The notes beneath the pieces were generated by a model that saw nothing but the letters and a program-made list of their open reading frames with translations, had not been told where the DNA came from and did no database searches. Positions 35,395 to 47,304 of a stretch of DNA of 64,000 nucleotides are shown here, in pieces. The translations under genes and the position numbers were made by a program. Each line of letters starts with the position of its first letter. The stretch's first letter is position 1. Source of the DNA: Owenia fusiformis (taxonomy: Eukaryota > Annelida > Polychaeta > Sabellida > Oweniidae); the NCBI GenBank assembly GCA_903813345.2, contig CAIIXF020000009.1, forward strand, positions 14,644,347 through 14,708,346, read 5' to 3'.

Positions 35395-36021
35395 CTGAAA
35401 TCTTGTACATGCATTGTATATGCATTTCCAGGAAAATCATGAGGGACCGAATTCCAATTTTTAAGAATGCTTTTTGAATTTGAAATGTAATTTGACAACT
35501 ATACTTTCTTTGTTTTAGCATCCATGAATTTTTACCTTGGCTTTTTCATTTTATTAGACAATTTACTCAGAGGAATTTACATTGTTCAATTTCTAGAGTG
35601 GAACAGTAGTTAAACGCACAAAATATTTTACAAGCTACATATTTTATAGGCACTATATAAACAATATACAGAATTATTTATCTTACACTTGTGTTCAATG
35701 TTGCAGTAGGCTTCACTGAAGGATACAGGGTCAACTGAAGTACATGAAAGATAAATTCATTGTATTTAAAATTACTATATTGTTGATTTTTTCATTTGTT
35801 TACTGTTCAACACTTTATATAAACAATCAGTTATCATCTTTACACTATAAAAACAAAGCATATTTTATGATTAAGAAATTGAATTATCTAGTATGATTAT
35901 TTTGCCGATAATTATTTATTTTTAATCATCATGGTATAAAAAATGTCTGAGCTAGAATTGTATATTGGCCCGTACAATAACATAATCGTTGTATAACTTA
36001 TTATAATATTATAGTTATATA

Positions 36022-36605
36022 CAGGGTGTCAAAAAACAACGGCACCCCCCTCTACAGCAAAAAGTACTTAATATTACATGGTGTGTCATATCTCATTTTA
36101 AAGACAATTTAATTCTGGAGTTACCTGAGAAATTTCAGCTTTATATCATATAATTTTATAGATTTACAGCTGATTCTTAGTAGTTGGTATGACCACCAGT
36201 TGCTGCTCAAACAGCAGCTTATCTGGACAGATATGATTTCAATGAAAATTCAGATAAATGTGTAGCATTGCATAATCCTCTAAGCACTTTCCTCAAATTC
36301 TTCAGAAATACATCCTCACCGTATCTTTTTTCAAGAGGCTCTTCGTCCATCAGTTCCTATACCCTGTTTTTCAGAACTGAACCCATATGTTCAGTGCAGT
36401 TGAAATCTGAGTTAATTCTTTCATATTCCACTTTCTGAAGTAGCAAGCTTAAAAACAATGTAGCTTTTTTAATATAACGTTTTATTAAATGAAATTTGAG
36501 GAGTAACTCCAGAATTAAATTATCTTTCAAATGATGTATGACACAATATGGAACATTCAGGACTGTTTGCTGTAGAGGGGGGTGCCGTTGTTTTTTGACA
36601 CCCTG
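36022..36605. mobile_element. TA-flanked CAGGGTGTC element, member 1
   Basis: TIRs of about 105 bp starting CAGGGTGTCAAAAAACAACG and closing with its complement; TA on both sides (36020-36021, 36606-36607). No transposase. Mariner/Tc1-type MITE. Confidence 0.75.
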
Positions 36606-37154
36606 TATGTATAGTAATAGTTTATGTGAGAAATGTGCAAATAAATATTTATACATTCAAACATCGTATTTTATGTAATTTTTTGACTGGTCTTAAAACA
36701 TTTTGATTGTTTAGTAGATTGTTATGTCACATATAATATTAGATAGTGGTATTTCTGATTGATCTCATTCTCAAAGATGGAAACTAAAAGTTGAATATGA
36801 AATTCCAAGCATTTCTCAAGATGTGCATTGCAAATGAAGACTGTAATGTGAACCTTTGACATATTCATAAACAACACTTGCGTGGCTGGCTGCTCATAGA
36901 GAATTTCCCCAAAAAGCAAGCTTTATCATCAGATTGCATGTGACAAAGTCATAAAACTACAAGTTTATTTTCCATGATTCTATTTACAATTAGAAATCAG
37001 ACATATATTGTGTAATTTATTAACAATGACCTTGTGCATGAACGTTTGGAGAATATCTATAAGATATGCATCAATAATCCTGACTTTATATATGGCATTG
37101 GTGATCAACTAGAACTTCCGGTTGAAAATAATTTTTTTCTCGCCTTTATCCATC

Positions 37155-37699
37155 AAAGGAGTGGTATCGATATGGAGAACTTTTTGAACACAAGTTTCTC
37201 TTAAACCAGTCATAAAAAATCTAAAAATTTAACACATTGTTAATTTAATGGTCATCTTTTGAATGGTAACAATATAATTTGAAAAATACACTTTCATCTA
37301 TATTGTTTTAGAAAACACATCAAAAACTTGTTTTGTTCTTGGTATCATGTTTCCAGAGTGAAATGAAACATCTTTCCGAACCTCATTGGAACAAAACGAC
37401 ATAACATGTTTAGGTCTCTCAATATTGTAATTGTACAAAGGAAATTTTGGTTGGTTTTAAAAAAGTATCTTGTTAATGAAATAAAAGGTTTATCTTGTTT
37501 TTATCTATTTTGGGGGATTTTGTTTTAATGTTTTGAATACTTTTTTAAAATCAACCAAAAATTCCTTAATTTTCGCATTAAATCAGTCAATCAGTCAACA
37601 TTACATAAAATACCGTGTTTTTTTACAGAATGCTTTCAATGATTGGTTTAAGAGAAAAATATTGTTGAATTCAGTTCTCCATATCGATACCACTCCTTT
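37155..37699. mobile_element. MITE family G, intact copy
   Basis: TIRs AAAGGAGTGGTATCGATATGG and its complement at 37679-37699, with a long partly complementary interior (TTTCTCTTAAACCAGTCAT / ATTGGTTTAAGAGAAAA; CAAAGGAAATTTTGGTTG / CAACCAAAAATTCC). Two other copies (43885-44930, 53036-56230) are broken by insertions, and this copy shows their uninterrupted form. Confidence 0.75.
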
Positions 37700-37792
37700 C
37701 AACTTTATATTTGGCACATATGTAATGCTTGGGTTCCAGTTTCGAAATATGGTTACACCTAAGGAATAGATGTACAGTAATCATCTGATAAT

Positions 37793-37926
37793 AGGGAGTT
37801 TAAGCTTGCATGTAAAATTGAAATGCCAATCTATACGTATGACTAATCACCCATACAAATGCTTCGCTTAATTTATTTTCAGTTCACGTTTAGGTTGTGA
37901 AAAGCATTGCAAGCTTAAACTCCCTA
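37793..37926. mobile_element. Short TIR element
   Basis: TAGGGAGTTTAAGCTTGCAT at the left and TGCAAGCTTAAACTCCCTA at the right, 134 bp in total. No clear target duplication. TAGGG-type ends are common in hAT elements. Confidence 0.55.
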
Positions 37927-38408
37927 GTTACAAAACAATTCCCTCGCTGAGGGAATAAAGACAGTTTCTCAAAGAAATTAATACAGTCCAAGTTTCTGAA
38001 GCATGAAACGAAGACAGCACGTTTTCATGATATCTGAAGAACTAGGTAATGCAGAGTCAAGAAGTGTTGCATCCTTCCAAGATATCTAAAATGTGCTTTC
38101 AAGTGCAGATGTGATAATACTACGTTGCTATATGCAGCTAGTAAAAAAAATGAATGTCTTCGTTGTAAATAAAACATGTCTTCATATTATTGCAAAAAAA
38201 CGGAAAACTGTCTTTGTATCCTAAGTGAGGGAACTGATTTGTAAACATCAAAATGATTACTTATTCCAAAACCAGAACCCAGGCTCTACATACTGGCCAA
38301 ATATTAAGTTAAAATTTGATCCAGATGAAAGTGCTGAAATCAAAAAAATAAAAATTCTTACCAAATTCTTCTACTGGAGGTTTGGTCTTTTTTCCTGTTG
38401 ATCCCCAG

Positions 38409-39170
38409 TGTATGGTAGTTATTCCTTATGACCACTTCCCTGAAAGAACTTCACATGATTCAATCACTGGGTAAATGAATACAGCAAATCTTAAATGTTT
38501 ATTTAAGTATAAAAGAGTAAAAATTTATTTCCGAAGATATAATCATTATGAATATCTAGATCAGAAGCACTTTTGTTTTCCTCAGACTCTAAGTCTTTTT
38601 CTTACCCTGGCTTTGAGTAAAATGAATATTAATTTGTCAAAAATAAATTCTGTTTTTCTTTATCAGGATTTGTCCACTCCAATTGAGATTTTTTTGATCC
38701 ATCAATTTTTACACTGTTCATAGAATTGTGCAAATCAGTGACAAACCAAAAAGTTCCATTACTTTTTTTGTCACAGAGTGTAAGGAAACAGTAATTTGAT
38801 ATTTTTTATTTTAGAAGTTATTAGAGATTATTAGGTGTCTACTTCATGAGCCACCATGTGCATTAGAAATAAATTAAGGAAAAGGTGTAAGATTTGTTTG
38901 ACAAGGTTGAGATCTCAATTGTTCTATTTAATATTTGTGTAAAGGTTGGCCTGACTTTTCTAGAGACATTTAGGTTTCCATTGCACATCATGTATATTGT
39001 ATAACCACCAGTGCTTTTGCTGACTAATGATTAACTATTTATGATTATGTTATCATCCAGTCCACGACTAGCTACCTCATTTCTCAACTACATAAGCATT
39101 CTAGTTCAGATTGATAACATTAGTCTTCCAGCACCATATCAACAAATTCACCAAAATAAGCTTGCTACAC
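38409..39170 (+). other. Two orphan candidate coding exons
   Basis: 38409-38470 (acceptor after TTGATCCCCAG, donor GTAAAT) reads CMVVIPYDHFPERTSHDSIT. 39061-39170 (acceptor ATCATCCAG, donor GTGAGT) stays open and reads through NYISILVQIDNISLPAPYQQ. Phases match each other (2/1), and the second exon's phase-1 donor would fit the acceptor of lactamase exon 2 at 40180. I do not recognise the peptide. It could be an alternative 5' part of the downstream gene, the remnant of another gene, or chance. Confidence 0.3.
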
Positions 39171-39242
39171 GTGAGTACATGTACTTGTATTAGATGCCAT
39201 TTGTGAGAAGAACCATTAAGTTAAGTAGCATTTGTTGTGAAG

Positions 39243-42200
39243 ATGTCAAAGCTGTTGCTGATGTGGCTCCTGGTTTGTGCCCAGTGTACTAAAGCATACA
39301 GCACAGACCAAGATATACTGGCTAAAATAGACAACATGGTCAACAAAACTATGGCCTGTTATGGTGTACCAGGTGAGTGTTTCAATATATTGCTAATTTG
39401 CTATATGGAAATAAGACTTGTTAAGTTAAATCTACATGTACATGTACGAGTACATTGACATACCAAAGAAAGTGTTCATGCAGAAAATATGTACTTAGCT
39501 CCAATTTTTATGTTAAAATTTAGAATTAAAAAATATTATAATAGGTGTATTTTTCTTGATGCCATGGACGACTAGAAATCATGAAAATTCCTCATTTTGT
39601 CCATGCAAATGTTGTGAAAAGATTATAAAAAATAAAATAAAACCAAGAACATCAAATAATGTCAAATAAGATTTTTATTATCTGTGCCGTGGCTTTCAAA
39701 ATTGAGAGAGATGTGCAGTATAAAAGGATAAGCATTGTGTTCTAGATTTTCTATATCAATAACCCAGATGCGAGTAGAAATAATCTTGATTTACGTCATT
39801 CAAAATTCAAAATTACATCTAGAAATGTGATTTTAAAAAGTGTTTATCAACTTTGAAAAATTAATTTTCTTTGAAAATGTGACTTCTAGCTCGGGGAGAT
39901 TCCCCATAGACCCCATGCTATAAAATCACAAAAAATGAAATATCTTTTCTTTTAGTGGACAGATAATATTTTGCTTTACTGGACATATTTTCATTAGTAT
40001 AAGTATCAGACACATAAGGGTTATATGAAAATTGAGCCACTTAAATTGAAAATATTCAAGTTTAAGGGAACTTTCTTATATACCTGCCATGTTAATTGAC
40101 CCGAATCAGCCACCTGGTGGTGAAAATGGTAACTACTTACTCGCATTTGGGTAATTGATCAGATTTTTCTCTATATTAGGTATGAATCTAGTGTTGGCCC
40201 AGGGAGACCAGATCCTACTAAGTAAGGGGTATGGTTATGCTAATGTAGCACGCAACACTCCAGTCACAACAAAGACCATGTTTCTGCTTGCATCCACCAC
40301 TAAGGCATTTGTTGCAACGACCTTGGCACATGTTGTGGCAGATACAAACAACAAGTGCGTGTACACATTCATTTTATGTTTGACATCCATATCTGATTCT
40401 TTGACTTTCCCTGTAACTAAAAATGTGGAGTTTCACAACTCACTTATGTACTGTAATTGTTGCTGCCCACTACTTTTCTGCTTTCTCCTTTTTGATTCCC
40501 TAAGAAGCAATTGAAGCTAAAATGATCTCTTGTTGTTACAGTGTTACATGGGATAGTCCAGCTCGAGATGCTATTGGAGACTGGTTCTATCTGAATGATG
40601 CTTACAGGACACAACAAGTAAATCTTAAAGACCTCCTAGCTCACAGAGTAGGCCTCCCAGGGAATAATCCAGTTAGGATCATTGGTCTATCTAGAGAGGA
40701 GCTATTGAAGTAAATATTTTAAAATTTAAGATTCATGAAAAGTTCAAATTGACGAATTATTTGAAAAATATGTTTTGTTTGGTTGAATTTCCTACTCCAT
40801 AGAGTTGCTGTTTTTCTAGTTCTGATGATTGTGGCATCATTAGTCATATTGTTATTTGACAATAAACTGTATGCATATGTTTGTATCAGTCAGATTCTTT
40901 TACCACTGTACTTTAATATTTTAAGGAAATTGAGATTCTTTGAGACCACAAAGCCATTCCGTGATGAGTGGCTGTACCACAACATTCTTTATGGGGTGGC
41001 AGGGTTCATGGCTGAGAAGATAACTGGGAAGACTTGGGAGGAAATATGCAGAGAGAAGATATATGTACCCCTTGGAATGAACTCTTCCACATTCTTCCAC
41101 CTTGCACAAGAAAGATATGGAGAATTTGCCACCCCATATATTATGTACAATGGCACTTTGAGGGAGGTATCCATGGATGTAGCAGGGTAAGGTTTACAAC
41201 ATCATTCATTGAACTAACTGCAAGGATGATAAACATGTAGTGATTGAATACAGTAAAACCTATATATCTGAACACCTCTATAAACACTCCCATTGACTCA
41301 CAAGTTTATAAAACCTTGAAATATGAACAGGTTTTACTGAATATCTATCTCTGTCTGTTTGTTTCTCTGTGTTCCAATGGAAATATGAGTGAGAAGACTA
41401 AGGTTTAAAGCAGATATGAAATGGTATTTTTGACCTAAAGGAATCAATATAATATAATGTATTTGGACATGTTTTCTAATCAGAATAGTGAAAACTATTT
41501 CACTCTATCGATTGTCATAGCTACTTGATAAGCAATATTCGAATTAGTTGTGATGTTATTGGCCCCCACGTGATCTCTAACTGGTCCCCACATGGCCAGT
41601 TTTGGTCCATTAAACCATGACGCCATAATGCCACGATGTTTTGTTATTTGTTTACACAACAATCCTATGGTTGCCGTGACATTGTGATTACCAAGGAACC
41701 AATAAACCAAAACTATACATAATGTATGACGTTACTAATCATGTGGGGGCCAATCTGATTGGTCAATTTATTTTATTTATGACCAGTAACAGTTATCTAA
41801 CATTTCTTTTATAATGGTCATCGCAAGAACTCTAGGTTGGGCTTAAAATAAACAAAACCGCATTTTTGTAGCTGCAAGTTGAGAAAACCTATTCAGTTAT
41901 CCTTTAAGTGAATTCGATCTTCCAGAGGTTTTCCTTTGAGTGGGTGCAATTTTTTTTCTCAAGTGATTAGTGATTACTAAATTGCATCATTACAAAAGAA
42001 AGTTTATTGCACTACATGGACAGACATATATTGAAAACTATAAGGAAACAATCCCTTTGAATATGGAGAAAGGTTCTCAAATAAGAGAATGTAATTTCTA
42101 CATTTTTGTGTGTTAGGTCCTACTATGGTTCAATCAGCTCCCCAGGAGGTGTGTCTAGTAATGCAGAAGACATGTCCAAGTGGCTGCTGTTCCACCTGAG

Positions 42201-43319
42201 TGGAGGCCAGAACCAAGCAGGGGAACAGGTGATCAACAAGGCACACTTAGAGGACACCTACAAGCCTCTCATTACCATCAGGGGCAGGGACACCATCCTA
42301 AGACCAGCATTCCCTGTCAGTGGCACATTCAGGGAGAAGTATGGCTTGGGATGGAATGTAGGACAGTATAGAGGTAGGTAACATGAATAAGCCTTTTTCA
42401 TGAAATCATATAGAAAATAGAAAATGTGATCTGAGAGAAACAATTTGTATGAAATAACTGAACCTCAAAACTATATTATATCATTCACTTATCATTGCAC
42501 TGTATGATCCTCCAAGGAACTTTAGAATATTCCTATCATTGGTTGCAATGTAAACCATCTATGCCAAAATTAAGGTCCATTATTCTTCCAGGCTATAGGT
42601 CTCTGATGCACACTGGAAACATGAATGGCTTCCACTCGATGGTATCACTTCTGCCTGACAAACAAATTGGTTTCTACATGTCTCTGAATGGCCCCTCCAC
42701 ATCCAGATCAGGTACCATCAGAGAGGTACTACAGGCCTATGCCACTGACTTGATGCTTGGAGAGACACCATGGTTGAATGAAACAACAGCATGTACATTC
42801 CCTGCTCCATGGGAACCTTCTAATTATGATAATGGGGAAGTTGATGATGTCTCAGTGGTGAACTATAATTCTAGTAGACCTCTAGAGGAATATACAGGAC
42901 TGTATGGAAACTATGGGTATGGGAATGTCAGCATTGTGCTCAACACAACAACTCAAACCTTGGAGCTTATATATGGGCCTAAAGGGAGGTGGCTACTGCA
43001 TCCTACTGCAATGGATGATGTGTTCACTGGTGAAGGTCAGGAACCATTCTGGTACTGGACACTGCGCAATTCCAAGTTCGCTACTAAAGGAGGAAATGAA
43101 ATAGCTACTCTTACTTTACCAGGATTTGAAAACAGTCTTCCGCCAGTTTTTGAGAAAAATGTCCAAATGTCCTCAGCACCATCGCCACCAGAACTGGGTC
43201 CATGGAGCACAGCTGTGCCACCAACATGTGCCCCCTGTACGAACAAAGCTGATTTATTGTTGCCAACATATACACTTTTATTGCTGGCACTTTACTTTTT
43301 ATCTTGTTCTTTTTGTTAA
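39243..43319 (+). CDS. Secreted serine beta-lactamase-like protein, probable GPI anchor
   Basis: Member of the beta-lactamase/penicillin-binding (class C, LACTB-like) superfamily that animals use as peptidases or esterases; the substrate is unknown. Exons 39243-39372, 40180-40354, 40542-40709, 40926-41186, 42117-42373 and 42592-43319, all GT/AG with matching phases, give 572 aa plus stop. Residues 1-19 form a signal peptide (MSKLLLMWLLVCAQCTKAYS). The three catalytic motifs are intact: Ser82-x-x-Lys85 (LASTTKAF), Tyr175-x-Asn177 (LYHNILYG) and His337-Thr-Gly339 (MHTGNMNG). DLLAHRVGLP and GGVSSNAEDMSKWL are typical family strings. About 446-525 looks like the C-terminal DUF3471-type domain (YTGLYGNYGYG). 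The last ~23 residues are hydrophobic after a Ser/Pro/Cys stretch, fitting a GPI signal. ATG 39243 is used, as the in-frame GTG upstream is not a start in animals. Confidence 0.93.
39762..40152. mobile_element. MITE in lactamase intron 1 (family shared with 61665)
   Basis: Ends ACCCAGATGCGAGTA and TACTCGCATTTGGGT. The interior shares CCACCTGGTGGTGAAA, ATTCCCCATAGACCCCATG and GAAAATTAATTTTC-like words, in opposite orientation, with 61665-62102. Confidence 0.6.
41251..41339. mobile_element. Very short pogo-like fragment
   Basis: Begins TA|CAGTAAAACCTATATATCTG and ends GAACAGGTTTTACTG, only 89 bp. Same end type as 44244 and 5500. Lactamase intron 4. Confidence 0.5.
41558..41754. mobile_element. 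MITE with ATTGGCCCCCACRTGAT ends
   Basis: Inverted ends ATTGGCCCCCACGTGAT and ATCATGTGGGGGCCAAT enclose about 160 bp with further partial pairing. Lactamase intron 4. Confidence 0.6.
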
Positions 43320-43884
43320 TAATCCTTTTTCAGTAGCTGGTTTGATGAATCGAACACTCTGTCTTTGCTACATTCAGTGACCTAGAGAAGTGAAGGAAAC
43401 AGAACTGGATTAGGCCTATAACACTGATGTTGATAAGCCTAGCTGTCTATTATTATAACTCATTTGGCGTACAAAACTAAATGTCACAATACCAGCCATA
43501 GAAAAATTCTACTTTCATTTCATTTTCATTTATTTGTGTTGCTGTATATGAAATATAATTCACATGGTTTCTGCACAATACATTGTTCCATGTATAGTTT
43601 TGTATGTTCCTCGTACAACCCCAGAATAGTTCAGTTGAATTATACTGGAGTTTGTCACTAAAATTCACACTCTTACAAAAGTGCATATTGTGTTCTTTAA
43701 ATGTTGTAATTGTCAGTTACTCACTTGTCACCATTCAGTTTAAAAGTGTGAGTAAGTCATAGAACTGTTGAACTAAATTTTCTTTTTTAATTTGTAGTTT
43801 CAATACTTACAATATATTATAATTATCCCAAAGAATGAACTAACGAACAAACATTCATTTCTAGCCAAAGTCAACTACACATCG

Positions 43885-44930
43885 TCAATTTAATGGTCAT
43901 CTTTTGAATGGTAACAATGTTATTTGAAAAATAGGTATATACTTTTCTCTATATTGTTTTAGAAAACACATCAGGCACTTCTTTTGTTCTTGTTTTCATA
44001 TATTCTATCTGAACCTCATTGGAACAAAACGACGTATAAACATGTTTAGGTCTCTCAATATTGTAATTGTACAAAGGAAAGTTTGGTTGATTTAAAAAAG
44101 TATCTTGTTAATGAAATAAAAGGTTTATCTTAATTTTTATCTATTTTTGTTTTTTTTGTTTTAATGTTTTGAATATGTTTTGTTTAATCAACCAAATTTT
44201 CTTTGTATGACTATAATATTGAGAAACCTAAGAAAATGTTGTACAGTAAAACCTGTCTAATCCAAAACGCCATTGGGACCGGCTTAAAGCGTTCAGATTA
44301 GGAGGTGTTCAGATTTCGAGGTTTTGCATTTGCGAGATTCTGGATTCTGAAGAAACTTGAACACATTCTGGGTACATATTTATAGTTCATTTGACCACAT
44401 AGCTTTACGGCATTTCAGAAATTTGATGCAAATGAATGCAGTCATGCTGGAAAGCCCTATTATAATCAAGACCATTCAAGTTTTTTTCCCAAAGTTTAGA
44501 TATCATAACAACATTATTTGAGCAATTTTGTATGAAACATGTGAAATTTTATGAAAAGTGTTCAGATTAGACGGGTTAATTTTTCAAATATGACTGTTCA
44601 CTGTTCAAATTGAGAGGTGTTCACATTTCAAGTTGTTTTTTTTTAACATGGGAGTCAATGGGAGGAAAAAATCGGACTGAAAAAAGTGTTCAGATTGGGA
44701 TGTGTTCTTAGCCAGGTGTTCAGATATTCAGGTTCGGCACTAAAAAACAGAAAATCTTAACAAAAACAGTTATATAAAATATATATAAATAATTTTTGCA
44801 TTAAATTGTTGTCAATCAGTCAACATTACATAAAGGACTGTGTTTTTTTACAGAATGTTTTCAATAATTGGTTTAAGAGAAAAACATTGTTGAATTCATT
44901 TCACCATATCGATACCAATCCTTTTGAGAG
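43885..44930. mobile_element. MITE family G, copy 2, left end lost, pogo-like insertion inside
   Basis: Matches 37220-37690 but lacks the left terminus; right end CCATATCGATACCAATCCTT. A segment absent from the intact copy (44244-44742) interrupts it. Confidence 0.6.
44244..44742. mobile_element. pogo/Tigger-like element inside MITE G
   Basis: Starts TA|CAGTAAAACCTGTCTAATCC; GTTCAGATTAGG/GTGTTCAGAT words recur inverted through it, and the right end GTTCAGATATTCAGGTTCGG is a degraded copy of the left. No transposase. Confidence 0.55.
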
Positions 44931-45639
44931 CTTATACATAGAATATATATATATCAGGTGTCTCAAAAAATGAACCACTATCTTCTCAGCTATAGATAAG
45001 CCGAATTCTCTGAAAATGTTTATTAAGGAATGATAGGCTATCATTAGAAATTGTGATAAATATGCATGAGATCAGTTGTTCTTTTGTATATTTTTCCACT
45101 GATATCACCTCCCATCACAAAATTCAGTCTTTTAATGCAGGTTGGATGAAGTGCATATTTGTTCATAAATCTATTTATCCCACGATTAATGTGTTATCTG
45201 TACAATAACAGCTATTGATATTTCTGATATTATTGAAATCCGTTTGATATTTTCCAGAAAATCGTTTATCAAACTCATATGCGTGTGATATCGTTTATCT
45301 CACGCATATCCGTGTGATATCACATTTGCATTTCGCGCCACAATATTGTTGGAAATTAGGTCAGATAATTTATTCTCTTTTGAGAAAATAGGTCCGTTAA
45401 TTTATTCTCTTTAAGTTTCATTGGTGGATTGAATTACGATTGTGTATATAATTTGGTTAGAAGGCTGCTAACTAACGATTAAAAATGGTATTTATGACAA
45501 ACTATATCATGTTATTTACTTTTAATTGTTAAAATAAAGTGTTTCAAATATTCAATTGATATTCTAATTTCTAGTTTTTTTTTTATATTGTCTGCCAATG
45601 TCCTGGAAATTGGATCAGAACATCACAAGGTGATTGTAA

Positions 45640-45790
45640 TCATGGGATAAACCCAATATCACATAATTTCTCGTGATATCATTTTATCGCCTCGTAGATA
45701 TCAGATATCAATACTCATTCGCTTCGCTCACTCGTGTTGATATTTGATATCAACTTGGCGATAAAAATGATATCACTCAAAATGATGTGA
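45640..45790. repeat. Palindromic ATATCA repeat, relative of 3675-3790
   Basis: ATATCATTTTATCGCC and GGCGATAAAAATGATAT arms around CATTCGCTTCGCTCACTCGTG. Related GATATC words continue back to about 45270. Confidence 0.5.
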
Positions 45791-46032
45791 TATTCTGTAT
45801 TTACATGACTCTTGTTCTTAATTCTTCCACCCAAATCTCACCTTGTTTTCAATAGTTTTGACAAGCATTTTTGCTTTTTGTCAATTTTCACATAATATCT
45901 AACAGTTCTTTTTATATTTGTACAACTTGCTTATGCTATCCTTAGGCTACTTTATAGAAATTTTCAATTAAGTTTAGTAATCAATTGCCTAGAAAATACT
46001 TGTCGAAAAGCAATTCACTTTTTGTGGAGACC

Positions 46033-46573
46033 CAATATACTGGCATTTAACGTAACTCGGACACACTACTCCGTAACATTAAGATTATGATACATGTATA
46101 TCTATGGGAGTTAGGTAAATTCTTTAGATCATTTATTTGATACATTTGTCAACCACAAATGGTGTGAGTGGGATTTTATTCATATTGGAGATTTGTAAAA
46201 TGTAATATTAGAAAGGTTTGTAAGTAGATTTCAGTCGATTTGTCAAATTGTTTTACTTCTACGTAACAAAAGCATCATAATAATGTAACACCTACCTCAA
46301 AGAAGATACATTATTAGGTAGGTGTTACGTTATCATGATGCTTTTGCTATGTAAAAATAAAACAATTTACTAAAATCTTTTGACAAACCTTTCTAGTATT
46401 ATATTTTACCTATCTTCAATTTGTATAAAAGCCCGATCACACCATTTGTGGTTGACAAATATATCAAATTAATGATCTAATTTACCGAACCCCCATAGAT
46501 ATATATGTGACATGATCTATACGCTACAGAAATATGTCCGAGTTACGTTAAACGCCAGTGCAATATATTGACA
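46033..46573. mobile_element. 540 bp fold-back element
   Basis: Left TTAACGTAACTCGGACA and right TGTCCGAGTTACGTTAA begin long arms of about 240 bp that pair almost throughout (ATACATTTGTCAACCACAAATGG against its complement around 46444; GTAACACCTACCT against AGGTAGGTGTTAC at the centre, 46285-46328). No coding; resembles fold-back or Mutator-type MITEs. Confidence 0.65.
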
Positions 46574-46809
46574 AATATTCCATGTTTTTGTGCATGATCC
46601 CCTGGAACTGTATATGGGGGTTGGGAAATCAGGAATTTTCATTAATTTCTGAAGTATAGCTTTATTATATTCTAATGAAAGGGAATTTTGAGTAGGTTGC
46701 AAATATTTTATTGTTTCTCACAACTAATTAATTTCAGTAACATACTATACATGTATAGATGGTGCTTTTCATTCAAATTGCATACTGAAATGTCATTCAC
46801 TCTTTTTAG

Positions 46810-47304
46810 CAATACATGGAAGTAGCTTCTCAACAAAGAACAAGTTACCAACCACAAACAATATTGTTTGTTTCGTTCTTAAAGAGAAAATCTAAAAAAG
46901 ATTATCTTCAGTTATTAAAAACATGGTAAGTTTTTACTCTAGAAAATATACAGTACAGTATACTTCTGAATGGTTGTGCTTTTGTGACAGTTCTTGTTTA
47001 ATAAGATGTCTCTGTATATTGCATTTAGTAAATTAATTAATACCAACTTATACCAAGATTGTATATATTACTCTCAATGCATTAATTCATATGTGAACAG
47101 AAAGAAGGAACTGCATAAAATAGGTTTTTACCTGATTGTGCTATACATGTATTGTTACAGCAGTGACTTGGAGTCATGTAGGTACATCAGAGATTAGAAT
47201 CAAGCAGCACATGGTCTACTAGAGGGGAACAATAGATAGAAGTAAAGATAACAGAATACATCTGGCTACAGCACCATGATCCATCAGCCATAATTGCGTT
47301 TCAG
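46810..47304 (+). other. Candidate non-coding 5' exons of the downstream gene
   Basis: Two exon-like blocks: 46810-46925 (acceptor TCTTTTTAG, donor ATG|GTAAGT) and 47159-47304 (acceptor ATTGTTACAG, donor TCAG|GTAAGT). Neither stays open in a convincing frame. With 52879-52939 they could be 5' UTR exons of the gene whose signal peptide is at 59729, or a long non-coding RNA. This rests on splice-site quality only. Confidence 0.3.

Noticed and set aside
38280..38400. Open stretch reading STYWPNIKLKFDPDESAEIK just before the orphan exon
   Set aside because: Ends in a stop and is in a different frame from 38409-38470 with no usable donor between; could be a frameshifted relic but not supportable.
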